Shown here: one piece after another, positions 1-6,553 of the stretch
Position numbering within the stretch: position 1 is the first letter of the stretch
How the letters are laid out: each line of letters opens with the position of its first letter
Source: Fluviicola sp.
GTDB lineage: Bacteria; Bacteroidota; Bacteroidia; Flavobacteriales_D; Crocinitomicaceae
DNA length: 10,317 nt
Assembly: GCF_030151805.1 (NCBI RefSeq)
Contig: NZ_JASLCN010000340.1
Span: 1-10,317 of the forward strand
Direction of reading: 5' to 3'
Translations under genes and position numbers: made by a program
The notes under the pieces: model-generated
The model's input: only the letters and a program-made list of their open reading frames with translations
Databases searched by the model: none
What the model was told of the DNA's origin: nothing

Positions 1-64
1 TACGAATTACGAATTACGAATTACGAATTACGAATTACGAATTACGAATTACGAATTACGAATT
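1..64. repeat. Heptamer tandem repeat (ACGAATT)n, nine perfect copies
   Basis: Nine uninterrupted copies of the 7-bp unit ACGAATT fill positions 2-64, and the first base fits a tenth copy that runs off the left edge, so the full array is longer than seen here. Shorter or degenerate runs of the same unit occur at 1016-1038, inverted at 1104-1113, and at 8957-8996, so this is a dispersed family in this genome and not a single array. There are no spacers between units, which rules out CRISPR. It resembles the short tandemly repeated heptamers described in cyanobacterial genomes, but that is an analogy only. Confidence 0.95.
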
Positions 65-140
65 GTTTGAACTTTAAACCAGGTATCGTGAGTTTGTCGA
101 AGCATGAACTGTCTTAATCAGGAATTCGGCATTTAGGAGA

Positions 141-992
141 TTAATTCATCACATTCTCTGCGAACTCATCTCTTGAAATGGCTTTGAGATCCAGGAGGTC
201 ATGCATGGCAATGGTTGCAGCCACGATGGCCCAAATCGGAGCGAAAGAAGCACAAATCCAAAGGCCTAAATTCGTCAGAAAAGTAAGCATGAACTGCCAC
301 GGATCGGCGCCAAAGGAAGACCAGTCGAAAAGTGTGCTCAAATCAATGAAATTCCAGATTAACACCGAATAAACAGATCCGATGGAAAGTGCAATTCCGC
401 GGTTTTCTCTTGCCAGCTGAATGCTTTCGTGCAGGTTCATTTTCAGACGTTCGTGAATGTAATCCATGAAGGAAAAACCGTAGTAATAGAAACTGATGAA
501 GAATAGGATATGTCGCACCGGACTGAGTGCAAAATCTCCCCAGCCGATTACTCCGATTAAAAACACAATCGTAAAGAAAAAGACTTCCCACATCATGTTT
601 CTGACCCCGATCCGGATTCCGCGCTTCACATCACTAACCAGCTGATTGAAGCTGAAACGGTATCTGTTTCCGGTAAGAATGAATTCGACTTTTTCCGAAA
701 TCTTAGAGAACATCGGAGACAGCAATATCACGACCAGGTATTTTGCAAAACGCATCAAAGTCGTTGCGATCAGGATTTCTGCCATCAATTTGATCATATA
801 CCAGATAATTCCGTTCATGCTGGTAGCTGTTGGCCTGGGCTCGTGAAGGTGAATCATAAATCCGACCTGGTAAATTCCAAGCATTAAAATGGCAGGGAAG
901 ATAATATAGAAATACAGCTTGTAATCGATGATTAGCCGGAATGCTTTGATATATGCTCTATAACCAATAAAAAGGTTTTTGATGAATCGCAT
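141..992 (-). CDS. EI24-domain integral membrane protein
   Basis: This 283-residue, strongly hydrophobic protein reads like the EI24/CysZ-type membrane family. The N-terminus is short and basic (MRFIKNLFIGYRAYIKAF), followed by hydrophobic segments near residues 27-48, 62-92, 135-151, 158-174 and 224-251. Family-like landmarks are LSPMFSKISEKVE (91-103), YGFSFMDYIHER (171-182) followed by an HESIQLARENRG stretch, and APIWAIVAAT (251-260) in the last membrane segment. Members are inner-membrane proteins; CysZ of enteric bacteria takes part in sulfate uptake, but nothing here shows that role. The start at 992 is chosen over a possible start at 1088 because the extra 32 codons run through the heptamer repeat and look non-coding. 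It is divergent from purB with 154 bp between starts. No convincing terminator is seen after its stop. Family call fairly sure, function unknown. Confidence 0.8.
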   Translation of the reverse strand: MRFIKNLFIGYRAYIKAFRLIIDYKLYFYIIFPAILMLGIYQVGFMIHLHEPRPTATSMNGIIWYMIKLMAEILIATTLMRFAKYLVVILLSPMFSKISEKVEFILTGNRYRFSFNQLVSDVKRGIRIGVRNMMWEVFFFTIVFLIGVIGWGDFALSPVRHILFFISFYYYGFSFMDYIHERLKMNLHESIQLARENRGIALSIGSVYSVLIWNFIDLSTLFDWSSFGADPWQFMLTFLTNLGLWICASFAPIWAIVAATIAMHDLLDLKAISRDEFAENVMN

Positions 993-1010
993 GCTCAAAT
1001 TTAATATAAT

Positions 1011-1113
1011 TACGCATGCCGAATTATGAATTACGAATGGAAATTTGGAATTCTTCCCGTGAAATCTATGCAGACGACAGGAACCCACAATTCGACATTT
1101 GTAATTCGTAATT
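1011..1113. repeat. Degenerate, partly inverted copy of the heptamer element
   Basis: The spacer between the divergent EI24 gene and purB is made mostly of variants of the ACGAATT element. ATGCCGAATT lies at 1016-1025, AATTACGAAT at 1029-1038, and the exact reverse complement ATTCGTAATT at 1104-1113, giving a 10-bp perfect inverted repeat separated by 65 bp. ATGCCGAATT also occurs at 8980-8989 and, inverted, at 123-132, so the EI24 gene has pieces of the element on both sides. Confidence 0.75.
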
Positions 1114-1127
1114 AAGAACTATCTTTG
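1098..1127 (+). promoter_or_regulatory. Bacteroidota-type promoter of purB
   Basis: TTTG at 1098-1101 and TATCTTTG at 1120-1127 match the -33 (TTG) and -7 (TAnnTTTG) elements of Bacteroidota promoters. They are 18 bp apart, and the ATG of purB lies 19 bp after the -7 element, which leaves a short leader. The spacer contains the inverted heptamer repeat (1104-1113), so the promoter is partly built from repeat sequence. Confidence 0.65.
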
Positions 1128-1146
1128 CACCTTCAAAAAATGAACT

Positions 1147-2511
1147 ATGAGTAATTCAATGTCTCTTACATCACTAACTGCAATTAGTCCGGTAGACGGA
1201 CGTTATCGTTCAAAAGTTAGCGAACTGGCTCCTTATTTTTCTGAATTCGGATTGATCAAATACAGAGTGCATGTAGAAGTTGAATACTTTATCGCGTTGG
1301 TTGAAGCGGGAATCGGACCATTGAAGTCTGTTCCGGTTTCAGTTTTTCCTGCGTTGAGAGCAATCGTAACTTCTTTCTCGGAAGAAGATGCTTTGGCGAT
1401 TAAACACATTGAAAAAACAACCAATCACGATGTGAAAGCAGTGGAATATTTCCTGAAGGAAAAGATGCAAAATCTGGACCTGGAAAATTACCTGGAGTTC
1501 ATTCATTTCGGGCTGACTTCCCAGGATATCAATAACACGGCAATTCCTTTGAGTTTGAAAGAGGCAGTAGTGGAAGTTTACATTCCTGCTTTGGAGGAAT
1601 TAATCGGTGTTTTGAAAGGTTATTCAAACGATTGGTCCGGAATTTCATTGCTGGCAAGAACGCACGGTCAGCCAGCTTCTCCAACAGTTTTAGGAAAAGA
1701 AGTTGCCGTTTTTGTTTACCGTTTGGAAACGCAGCTTGACATTTTGAAAACCATTCCTTACGCTGCAAAATTCGGCGGTGCAACAGGAAATTTCAATGCA
1801 CATTTCGTTGCTTTCCCTGAAACGGATTGGGTGGCTTTTTCCAATCAATTTGTAAACAAACAGTTGGGACTTACCAGAAGTCAGCTGACAACACAGATTG
1901 AAAATTACGATCAATTGGCAAATCTTTTTGACTGTCTGAAACGAATCAATACGATTATCCTGGATTTGGACCGCGATATGTGGACATACATTTCCATGGA
2001 TTATTTCAAGCAAAAACTGAAAGAGGGAGAGGTTGGTTCTTCAGCTATGCCACATAAAGTAAACCCGATTGATTTCGAAAATTCGGAAGGAAATATCGGG
2101 ATTGCGAATGCGTTGTACGAACATCTTTCAGCGAAACTGCCGGTTTCAAGGTTGCAGCGCGATTTAACGGATTCTACTGTTTTAAGAGCGGTTGGAATGC
2201 CTTTGGCTCACTCGTTAATTGCATTTAAAGCAACGATCGTGGGGTTGAATAAATTGTTGCTGAACGAGCAAGCTATCCGGGATGATTTGGAAGCGAACTG
2301 GGCAGTTGTTGCAGAGGCCATTCAAACGATTCTCCGCAGTATCGGTTTCCCGAAACCATATGAGGCTTTGAAAGGCTTGACACGTAAGAATGAGAAGGTT
2401 ACACAACAGACGGTTCATGATTTCATTGATGCCCTGGATATCGACATTTCCTTGAAAAATCGCATGAAAGAAATTACTCCTGCAAATTATACCGGAGTGA
2501 AGTTGGTGTAA
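1147..2511 (+). CDS. purB: Adenylosuccinate lyase
   Basis: PurB acts twice in cytosolic purine synthesis: it splits SAICAR to AICAR plus fumarate, and adenylosuccinate to AMP plus fumarate. The 454 residues match the usual length of the long (Escherichia coli-like) form. Visible landmarks are SPVDGRYRSK near residues 14-23, TTNHDVKAVEYF (from 91), LTSQDINN, RTHGQP with the conserved His173, TTQIENYDQLA, and the fumarase/aspartase superfamily signature GSSAMPHKVN at 297-306 on the flexible loop, where the serine pair 298/299 carries the catalytic serine. QRDLTDSTVLR and the C-terminal TPANYTG also fit. Nothing is missing. ATG 1147 is chosen for its position 19 bp after the promoter; a second in-frame ATG at 1159 is possible. 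A four-codon ORF (ATG at 1140) overlaps the start, probably by chance. The next gene follows after 32 bp and may be cotranscribed. Confidence 0.97.
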   Translation: MSNSMSLTSLTAISPVDGRYRSKVSELAPYFSEFGLIKYRVHVEVEYFIALVEAGIGPLKSVPVSVFPALRAIVTSFSEEDALAIKHIEKTTNHDVKAVEYFLKEKMQNLDLENYLEFIHFGLTSQDINNTAIPLSLKEAVVEVYIPALEELIGVLKGYSNDWSGISLLARTHGQPASPTVLGKEVAVFVYRLETQLDILKTIPYAAKFGGATGNFNAHFVAFPETDWVAFSNQFVNKQLGLTRSQLTTQIENYDQLANLFDCLKRINTIILDLDRDMWTYISMDYFKQKLKEGEVGSSAMPHKVNPIDFENSEGNIGIANALYEHLSAKLPVSRLQRDLTDSTVLRAVGMPLAHSLIAFKATIVGLNKLLLNEQAIRDDLEANWAVVAEAIQTILRSIGFPKPYEALKGLTRKNEKVTQQTVHDFIDALDIDISLKNRMKEITPANYTGVKLV

Positions 2512-2543
2512 GAAATCTTTTAGTATATTACAGAAAAAAAGCT

Positions 2544-4091
2544 TTGCGGTTTCTTCAAATTACTTTTTTTCTATTCCTGAGTAATTCCCTTTTCGGGCAG
2601 TTACCGCCGCAAATTGACTGGGGTCCTGATAATCTTTCAAGACCAAATACCTTAGCAGTTTTACCCAAGGATAACGGAGTCTTTTTTACCTTTCATTATA
2701 CGAATTCTTCGTTGATGCCGGCTGCGAAGATTTCCCGTTTCGAATTTGGAAAAGAAGTTATTTCGAAGCGCATTGAGCCGAGAATAGAGGAAAAAATGGT
2801 GACATTGGAAGATATGTTCCTGTTTTCAAACCGGCTTTTCGGGCTTTTTTCGGATAAAATCGGTGCATCGGTGACACTTTATCTCCAGGAATACGATGAT
2901 GACGCAGATCCTTTGGGAAAAGCATTGGTTGTTGCGTCGTATGTTGTGCCGAAAGGCTGGAGCAGAAGTGTATTGGTTACAACGAAGGTTTCGCCCAAAA
3001 GCAATTACCTGGTAGTTGATTACCTGATTCCGGCTAAAAAGGAAATGTATGACCGTTTCGGCTACAATATCCTGGACGAGAAGATGCTTACTGTCCGCGA
3101 AGGAGAATACGAAATTCCTTACGATTCGAAGCTTTCTGCCGTGGAAGCGCGACATTTGACCAATCAAGGAGATTATTTTCTTGGAGTTTCCGTTTTTTCG
3201 AAAGCCTATTACAGTATCTGGAAAGATTTCGGTCTGGTCGATAAATCGGTTTTGATTCACATGAGTGCCGGAGATTCCCTGAGAATGTATGAGTTGGATC
3301 TCGATCAGCGGAAAGTTTACAATTTTGCCATTCATTCGAACGATTCTTCTGCAATCATTACCGGAACCTGGGGTGATGAGGATTCTAAAGGTGCAAAAGG
3401 GGTTTTTCATGCTTCTTTTTCGTACGCATCAAAACAGCTGGCGACACCATATTTTATGGAGTTCCCGAAGGAAATACTGGAACAGGAAAATGCAAACTCC
3501 GATGATATTTACAATTATCAGAATGTTGACGGAGAATTGTTGAATTATGCTTTCCGGAATATTTTGCTCCTTCCGGATGGTTCGTTTACCGTTTTAGCCG
3601 AACAATATTACATTTATGAGGTCAATTCGACAGATTCGAGGGGAATGAGCCAGGTGACGAATTACTACAATTACAACGATTGTATCGTCTATTCAATCAG
3701 TGCTTCCGGAGAATTTAACTGGTTCCGGAAGATCAATAAAAAACAGGAGTCGGTGAATGATTTCGGGCAATATTCATCGTTGATCAGTTATGTCAGCGAA
3801 GGAAACCTGGTTATTTTTTTCAACGACAATGCACAGAATTACGACTTACTTGGTACGTATAAAGGAAGCCGGATTCCGTTTTCCAATTCCCTGAGGTACA
3901 AGGATTATTGCCTGGCACGCGTTCAGCTTGATTTGAGTAATGGAGATACGCAGCGTAATTTGTTTTCTCCCTATGATGCAATCGGAGCTTTTGTTTGCTT
4001 GAAATTATCGAGTGTTAATTACAAATCGCGGCAGGTGATTTTTGCGGCGTCGAATAAACGGGATAAGTACGGTGTTTTGCGTTTTGAGTGA
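2544..4091 (+). CDS. Secreted beta-rich protein of unknown function (TTG start)
   Basis: The 515-residue product opens with a clear Sec signal peptide: Arg2, a hydrophobic core (ITFFLFLSNSLF), and a likely cleavage after Gly18 so that the mature chain begins with Gln. Because the signal peptide begins directly at a TTG codon and no in-frame ATG lies near it, TTG is taken as the start; an A-rich stretch precedes it. The mature part is rich in short alternating hydrophobic strands, with phrases such as LLPDGSFTVLAEQ, ASGEFNWFRKINKKQ and NLVIFFNDN. From memory these resemble beta-propeller-like secreted proteins of Bacteroidota, but no named family is claimed. There is no recognisable T9SS C-terminal domain, lipobox or membrane anchor, so a soluble periplasmic protein is most likely. 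It lies 32 bp after purB with no clear promoter of its own. A functional link to purine synthesis is not implied. Confidence 0.8.
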   Translation: MRFLQITFFLFLSNSLFGQLPPQIDWGPDNLSRPNTLAVLPKDNGVFFTFHYTNSSLMPAAKISRFEFGKEVISKRIEPRIEEKMVTLEDMFLFSNRLFGLFSDKIGASVTLYLQEYDDDADPLGKALVVASYVVPKGWSRSVLVTTKVSPKSNYLVVDYLIPAKKEMYDRFGYNILDEKMLTVREGEYEIPYDSKLSAVEARHLTNQGDYFLGVSVFSKAYYSIWKDFGLVDKSVLIHMSAGDSLRMYELDLDQRKVYNFAIHSNDSSAIITGTWGDEDSKGAKGVFHASFSYASKQLATPYFMEFPKEILEQENANSDDIYNYQNVDGELLNYAFRNILLLPDGSFTVLAEQYYIYEVNSTDSRGMSQVTNYYNYNDCIVYSISASGEFNWFRKINKKQESVNDFGQYSSLISYVSEGNLVIFFNDNAQNYDLLGTYKGSRIPFSNSLRYKDYCLARVQLDLSNGDTQRNLFSPYDAIGAFVCLKLSSVNYKSRQVIFAASNKRDKYGVLRFE

Positions 4092-4376
4092 TTAGTTAAG
4101 GGTATCACCAACCAGAGTACGAATAAGAATCGAGGCTGAAATGATGGATAGACATGCATCTATTTGCCCAGTCGTAGTAAGGGATGCGGTGATTTCTACT
4201 CCAATGAAATCCGTGTCATCTGCATGAAAACAAAAACACGTTTTTCTCTAAACGCCAAGAAGCAAAGGACGCAAAGATATCTTCCGGAACTAAACCTTTG
4301 CGCTCTTCCATTCTTTGCGTTAAAAAACAATTCTCATTTCGCTATTTGAAGTGAAGGCTTCTTTGAAACTTCTTCT
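4092..4376. other. Intergenic region with dispersed-repeat-like sequence
   Basis: This 285-bp stretch lies between the convergent ends of the secreted-protein gene and lnt. It contains ACGCCAAGAAGCAAAGGACG from 4252 and later ACGCAAAG (4269-4276) with its inverted partner CTTTGCGT (4313-4320). It also holds GATTTC/GAAATC arms around 4190-4208. From experience these phrases resemble short repeats scattered through Bacteroidota intergenic DNA, but no second copy is present in this window. A 61-codon reading frame at 4164-4349 runs through the repeats and is not called a gene. Confidence 0.5.
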
Positions 4377-4391
4377 TTACTTCACTTTTTT
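4349..4391 (+). terminator. Possible factor-independent terminator at the convergent gene ends
   Basis: AAGTGAAG at 4349-4356 pairs perfectly with CTTCACTT at 4380-4387, and the stem is followed by a T run to 4391. The loop is 23 nt and the stem is A/T-rich, so it is a modest candidate. It would end plus-strand transcription from the purB side. The right arm lies inside the last codons of lnt, which is on the other strand. Confidence 0.35.
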
Positions 4392-5975
4392 GGAGAAGAT
4401 TTTCAGGATTCTCAAAACGAAGAACATTCCAAGTCCAACCATGGCAAAGTACCCGATAAAATCTCCCAAAACCTGGTAAAGCGTTTGTTTCGAATTCAAT
4501 TGAATGGTGTAATTGAATTGTGTTTTGACCCACCAACCGGTTTCTTTTAAAATATCTCCGCGATTTGAAATCACGCCCGATTTTCCGGTATTGGCAGAAC
4601 GAACCACGTATTTGTTGTTTTCGATCGCTCTTAAACGCGCGAATTGAAAGTGCTGCTTGTAGCCCGGTGTGTCTTTCCACCAGCCGTCGTTGGTGATAAT
4701 GGCAATGAATTGCGATCCTTTTTTTGCTTGTTTGGCTAAGAAAGCTCCGTAAACGGATTCGTAACAAACAGCAGAAGAAAACTTCACACGGTTCTTTTCA
4801 AAAATCTTCGGTTCACGTTCAATTCCTAAACTTCCGGAACCTCCTTCCATGTCAATAGCCAATTGTTCGAGGAAAGGAAACATGCCGACAAACGGAATCT
4901 TTTCTACCCCCAACACCAATTTTGATTTGTGGATGATTTTGGGATTTGCCGTATTGTCGAACAAAAGAGATGAATTGTACTCTTCAACATAGGCATTGAT
5001 CTGCGGGATAAATTTACTGGCAGAAGAATTTTTGTATTCAAAAACCTGGTAGGTTGAAGCTCCGATCAACAAGCCTGCATTTCTCCAGCGTGCGCGGTGT
5101 TCATTGATCACATGAAAGAAAATTTCCTTCCGCAAACTTCTTTCGTAGATTTGGGAAGTAGGATAAAGTGACGTTTCCGGGGCGATGACTAACTGAGTTT
5201 CTTTTGTGACAGCCTGATCCGCCTGTTCCAATAATGATTTCAATTGTTCTTCATTTCCCAGGACAAATTTTTCCCCGTAAGGATCCAGGTTTGGCTGAAT
5301 GATCGCCACATTATAAGGTGTTCCTGCTGTGCTTTTTGAAGCATAAAGAATCAACGAGAAACTTAAAGGCAAAAGGAGAATAATGACAGCAAGAATGAAG
5401 TAGCGGCTTTTCAGAATGTTTTTTGGCTGAATAACCAGCTTGTAAATGAGCAGATTCATAATCAAAATCCAAAGAGAACCTCCCAAAACTCCGGTGATGG
5501 AATACCACTGTACCCAGGAAACTCTCGGAGCGAAAACATTTCCCAGGGTTAACCACGGCCAGGATAATTCCCAGTGAAAATGAAGGAATTCAAAACTCAG
5601 CCAAACGCAGATTAAAATTGGTCCGTTCCATTTCGTACCTAATTTACGCTTCAATAAATGATAGAAAAGAAAAGCGAGTGCCATTAACAAACTATTCGCC
5701 AGGAAAGCCATGTATGCACCTTCGGCACTGGCGTAATAAACCCACCAGGTTGTGCCGATGTTATAAATAATGAAAGTCAGGTATGCATGAAAAAACAGGC
5801 TGAAAGCCTTCTTTTTCGTATGAAAATAGGATTCAACTAATAATAGCGGAATCCATGCAACAAATGCTAAAGGTGTTAAACTTCCCGTTTCAGGAAAGGA
5901 AACGGTCAAAAGAATCCCCGATAAGATGCTTAATAACCAACGATTTAGTCTTTTTTGAATGATTTTTTCTATCAT
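4377..5975 (-). CDS. lnt: Apolipoprotein N-acyltransferase
   Basis: Lnt adds the third acyl chain to the N-terminal cysteine of lipoproteins at the periplasmic face of the inner membrane. The 532 residues contain about six hydrophobic segments in the first 215 residues, then a nitrilase-like catalytic domain (about 220-490), then a final membrane helix (about 503-526). The triad is intact: Glu267 in IAPETSLYP, Lys350 in HKSKLVLGVEKIP, and Cys404 in SAVCYES. Glu358 and Glu406 occupy the other conserved acidic positions. LVLGVEKIP replaces the enterobacterial LVPFGE phrase, which I take as normal variation in this phylum. The C-terminal side keeps ITNDGWW and RSANTGKSGVIS. The gene starts 201 bp from the divergent 117-aa gene. 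Its first 58 or so codons were copied into the downstream tandem duplication, where they have decayed. Confidence 0.96.
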   Translation of the reverse strand: MIEKIIQKRLNRWLLSILSGILLTVSFPETGSLTPLAFVAWIPLLLVESYFHTKKKAFSLFFHAYLTFIIYNIGTTWWVYYASAEGAYMAFLANSLLMALAFLFYHLLKRKLGTKWNGPILICVWLSFEFLHFHWELSWPWLTLGNVFAPRVSWVQWYSITGVLGGSLWILIMNLLIYKLVIQPKNILKSRYFILAVIILLLPLSFSLILYASKSTAGTPYNVAIIQPNLDPYGEKFVLGNEEQLKSLLEQADQAVTKETQLVIAPETSLYPTSQIYERSLRKEIFFHVINEHRARWRNAGLLIGASTYQVFEYKNSSASKFIPQINAYVEEYNSSLLFDNTANPKIIHKSKLVLGVEKIPFVGMFPFLEQLAIDMEGGSGSLGIEREPKIFEKNRVKFSSAVCYESVYGAFLAKQAKKGSQFIAIITNDGWWKDTPGYKQHFQFARLRAIENNKYVVRSANTGKSGVISNRGDILKETGWWVKTQFNYTIQLNSKQTLYQVLGDFIGYFAMVGLGMFFVLRILKIFSKKVK

Positions 5976-6095
5976 GATGCGAAATTACGATTTGTTTTAT
6001 GACGTTGATCCTATTTCGACGAATCCCTTGAAAACAAAGACGAATCGTGCGATTTTCCGGTGAATTATGACACAACAAACTGAAAATAAACTGTT
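5976..6095. promoter_or_regulatory. Conserved spacer block next to the lnt start
   Basis: These 120 bp between lnt and the 117-aa gene match 9734-9853 at 108 of 120 positions without gaps. Both blocks carry GACGAAT twice in direct orientation 21 bp apart, at 6018 and 6039 here, and an odd-centred palindrome TTCGACGAA around the first copy. The block probably holds control sequences of one or both divergent genes; no perfect TAnnTTTG element is seen in it on the lnt side. Confidence 0.45.
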
Positions 6096-6145
6096 AAAAA
6101 GGGAGTTTATTTGAAAATGAGACAAGCGGAATGCGTTTTTTTTGT

Positions 6146-6153
6146 CAATTTTG
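6146..6153 (+). promoter_or_regulatory. Possible -7 element of the 117-aa gene and T9SS operon
   Basis: CAATTTTG differs from TAnnTTTG at one base and lies 23 bp before the ATG at 6177, after a run of eight T residues. The duplicate spacer has CACATTTG at the matching place, also after a T run. A TTG exists 32 bp upstream in both copies, which is farther than the usual -33 spacing, so the match is weak. Confidence 0.3.
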
Positions 6154-6176
6154 CACTGAACTAAACTAATCATTTA

Positions 6177-6530
6177 ATGAACCGGAATTTTATTATCTGT
6201 TTGTATCTTACTACTGCGTTTTTTTTATTTCCTGCGTTTAGTAGTTATGGTCAACAGGTTGAAACACATGAAGATCACTCCTATGCAAACCCGAATATTT
6301 CGGGAGTAGGATCGAATACTATAGTATATCACTTAAACTCTTCGATGGAAACTAATACTTTAGATGAGTTGAAGAATTACATGGAATCCCTGAATACAAT
6401 TACTAAAGTTGAAATCAACGGACAGGATATTTCCATCCGATTCAAAGAAGCGACTACTCATCAAATGATCTATCTGTTTATTCAGCGGATGGAGCTGTAT
6501 TATATCTACAAAAATCAAAATTCCAACTAA
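6177..6530 (+). CDS. Small exported protein, cysteine-free mature part, paralogue A
   Basis: The 117-residue product starts with a Sec signal peptide (Arg3, hydrophobic core to about residue 20, SSYG then Gln-Gln; cleavage likely after Gly25). The mature part of about 92 residues has no cysteine. Pattern reading suggests strand 47-53, helix 61-73, strand 75-80, strand 84-90, helix 93-106 and strand 108-112, a beta-alpha-beta-beta-alpha-beta order like ferredoxin-like HMA domains. The CxxC metal site of HMA proteins is absent; the loop where it would be reads NSSMETN. The family is not recognised. The gene is followed after 23 bp by the large T9SS gene on the same strand, so the two are probably one operon. 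A paralogue at 9935 is 72/117 identical without gaps, most strongly at 95-112 (TTHxMIYLFIQRME region). Coding is supported by that conservation; function is unknown. Confidence 0.88.
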   Translation: MNRNFIICLYLTTAFFLFPAFSSYGQQVETHEDHSYANPNISGVGSNTIVYHLNSSMETNTLDELKNYMESLNTITKVEINGQDISIRFKEATTHQMIYLFIQRMELYYIYKNQNSN

Positions 6531-6553
6531 ATAGAAGACCACCTTTCTCCATT

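Noticed and set aside
1..64. CRISPR array
   Set aside because: The units are 7 bp long and directly adjacent, without spacers.
996..1003. Perfect TAAATTTG match to the -7 consensus on the minus strand before the EI24 gene
   Set aside because: It is only three bases from the start codon, so transcription would begin inside the gene, and no TTG is found at the right distance.
993..1088. N-terminal extension of the EI24 gene to a start at 1088
   Set aside because: The extra 32 codons run through the heptamer element and do not resemble an N-terminus; the start at 992 gives a family-like beginning.
1140..1154. Four-codon leader ORF overlapping the purB start
   Set aside because: It is too short and has no sign of a regulatory role such as codon bias or a paired hairpin.
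2826..3410. Long minus-strand frame opposite the secreted-protein gene
   Set aside because: It is antisense to a gene with a signal peptide and coherent beta-rich composition; its own translation shows no recognisable features.
4164..4349. 61-codon plus-strand reading frame
   Set aside because: It passes through repeat-like sequence, has no signal peptide or domain, and its composition is explained by the repeats.
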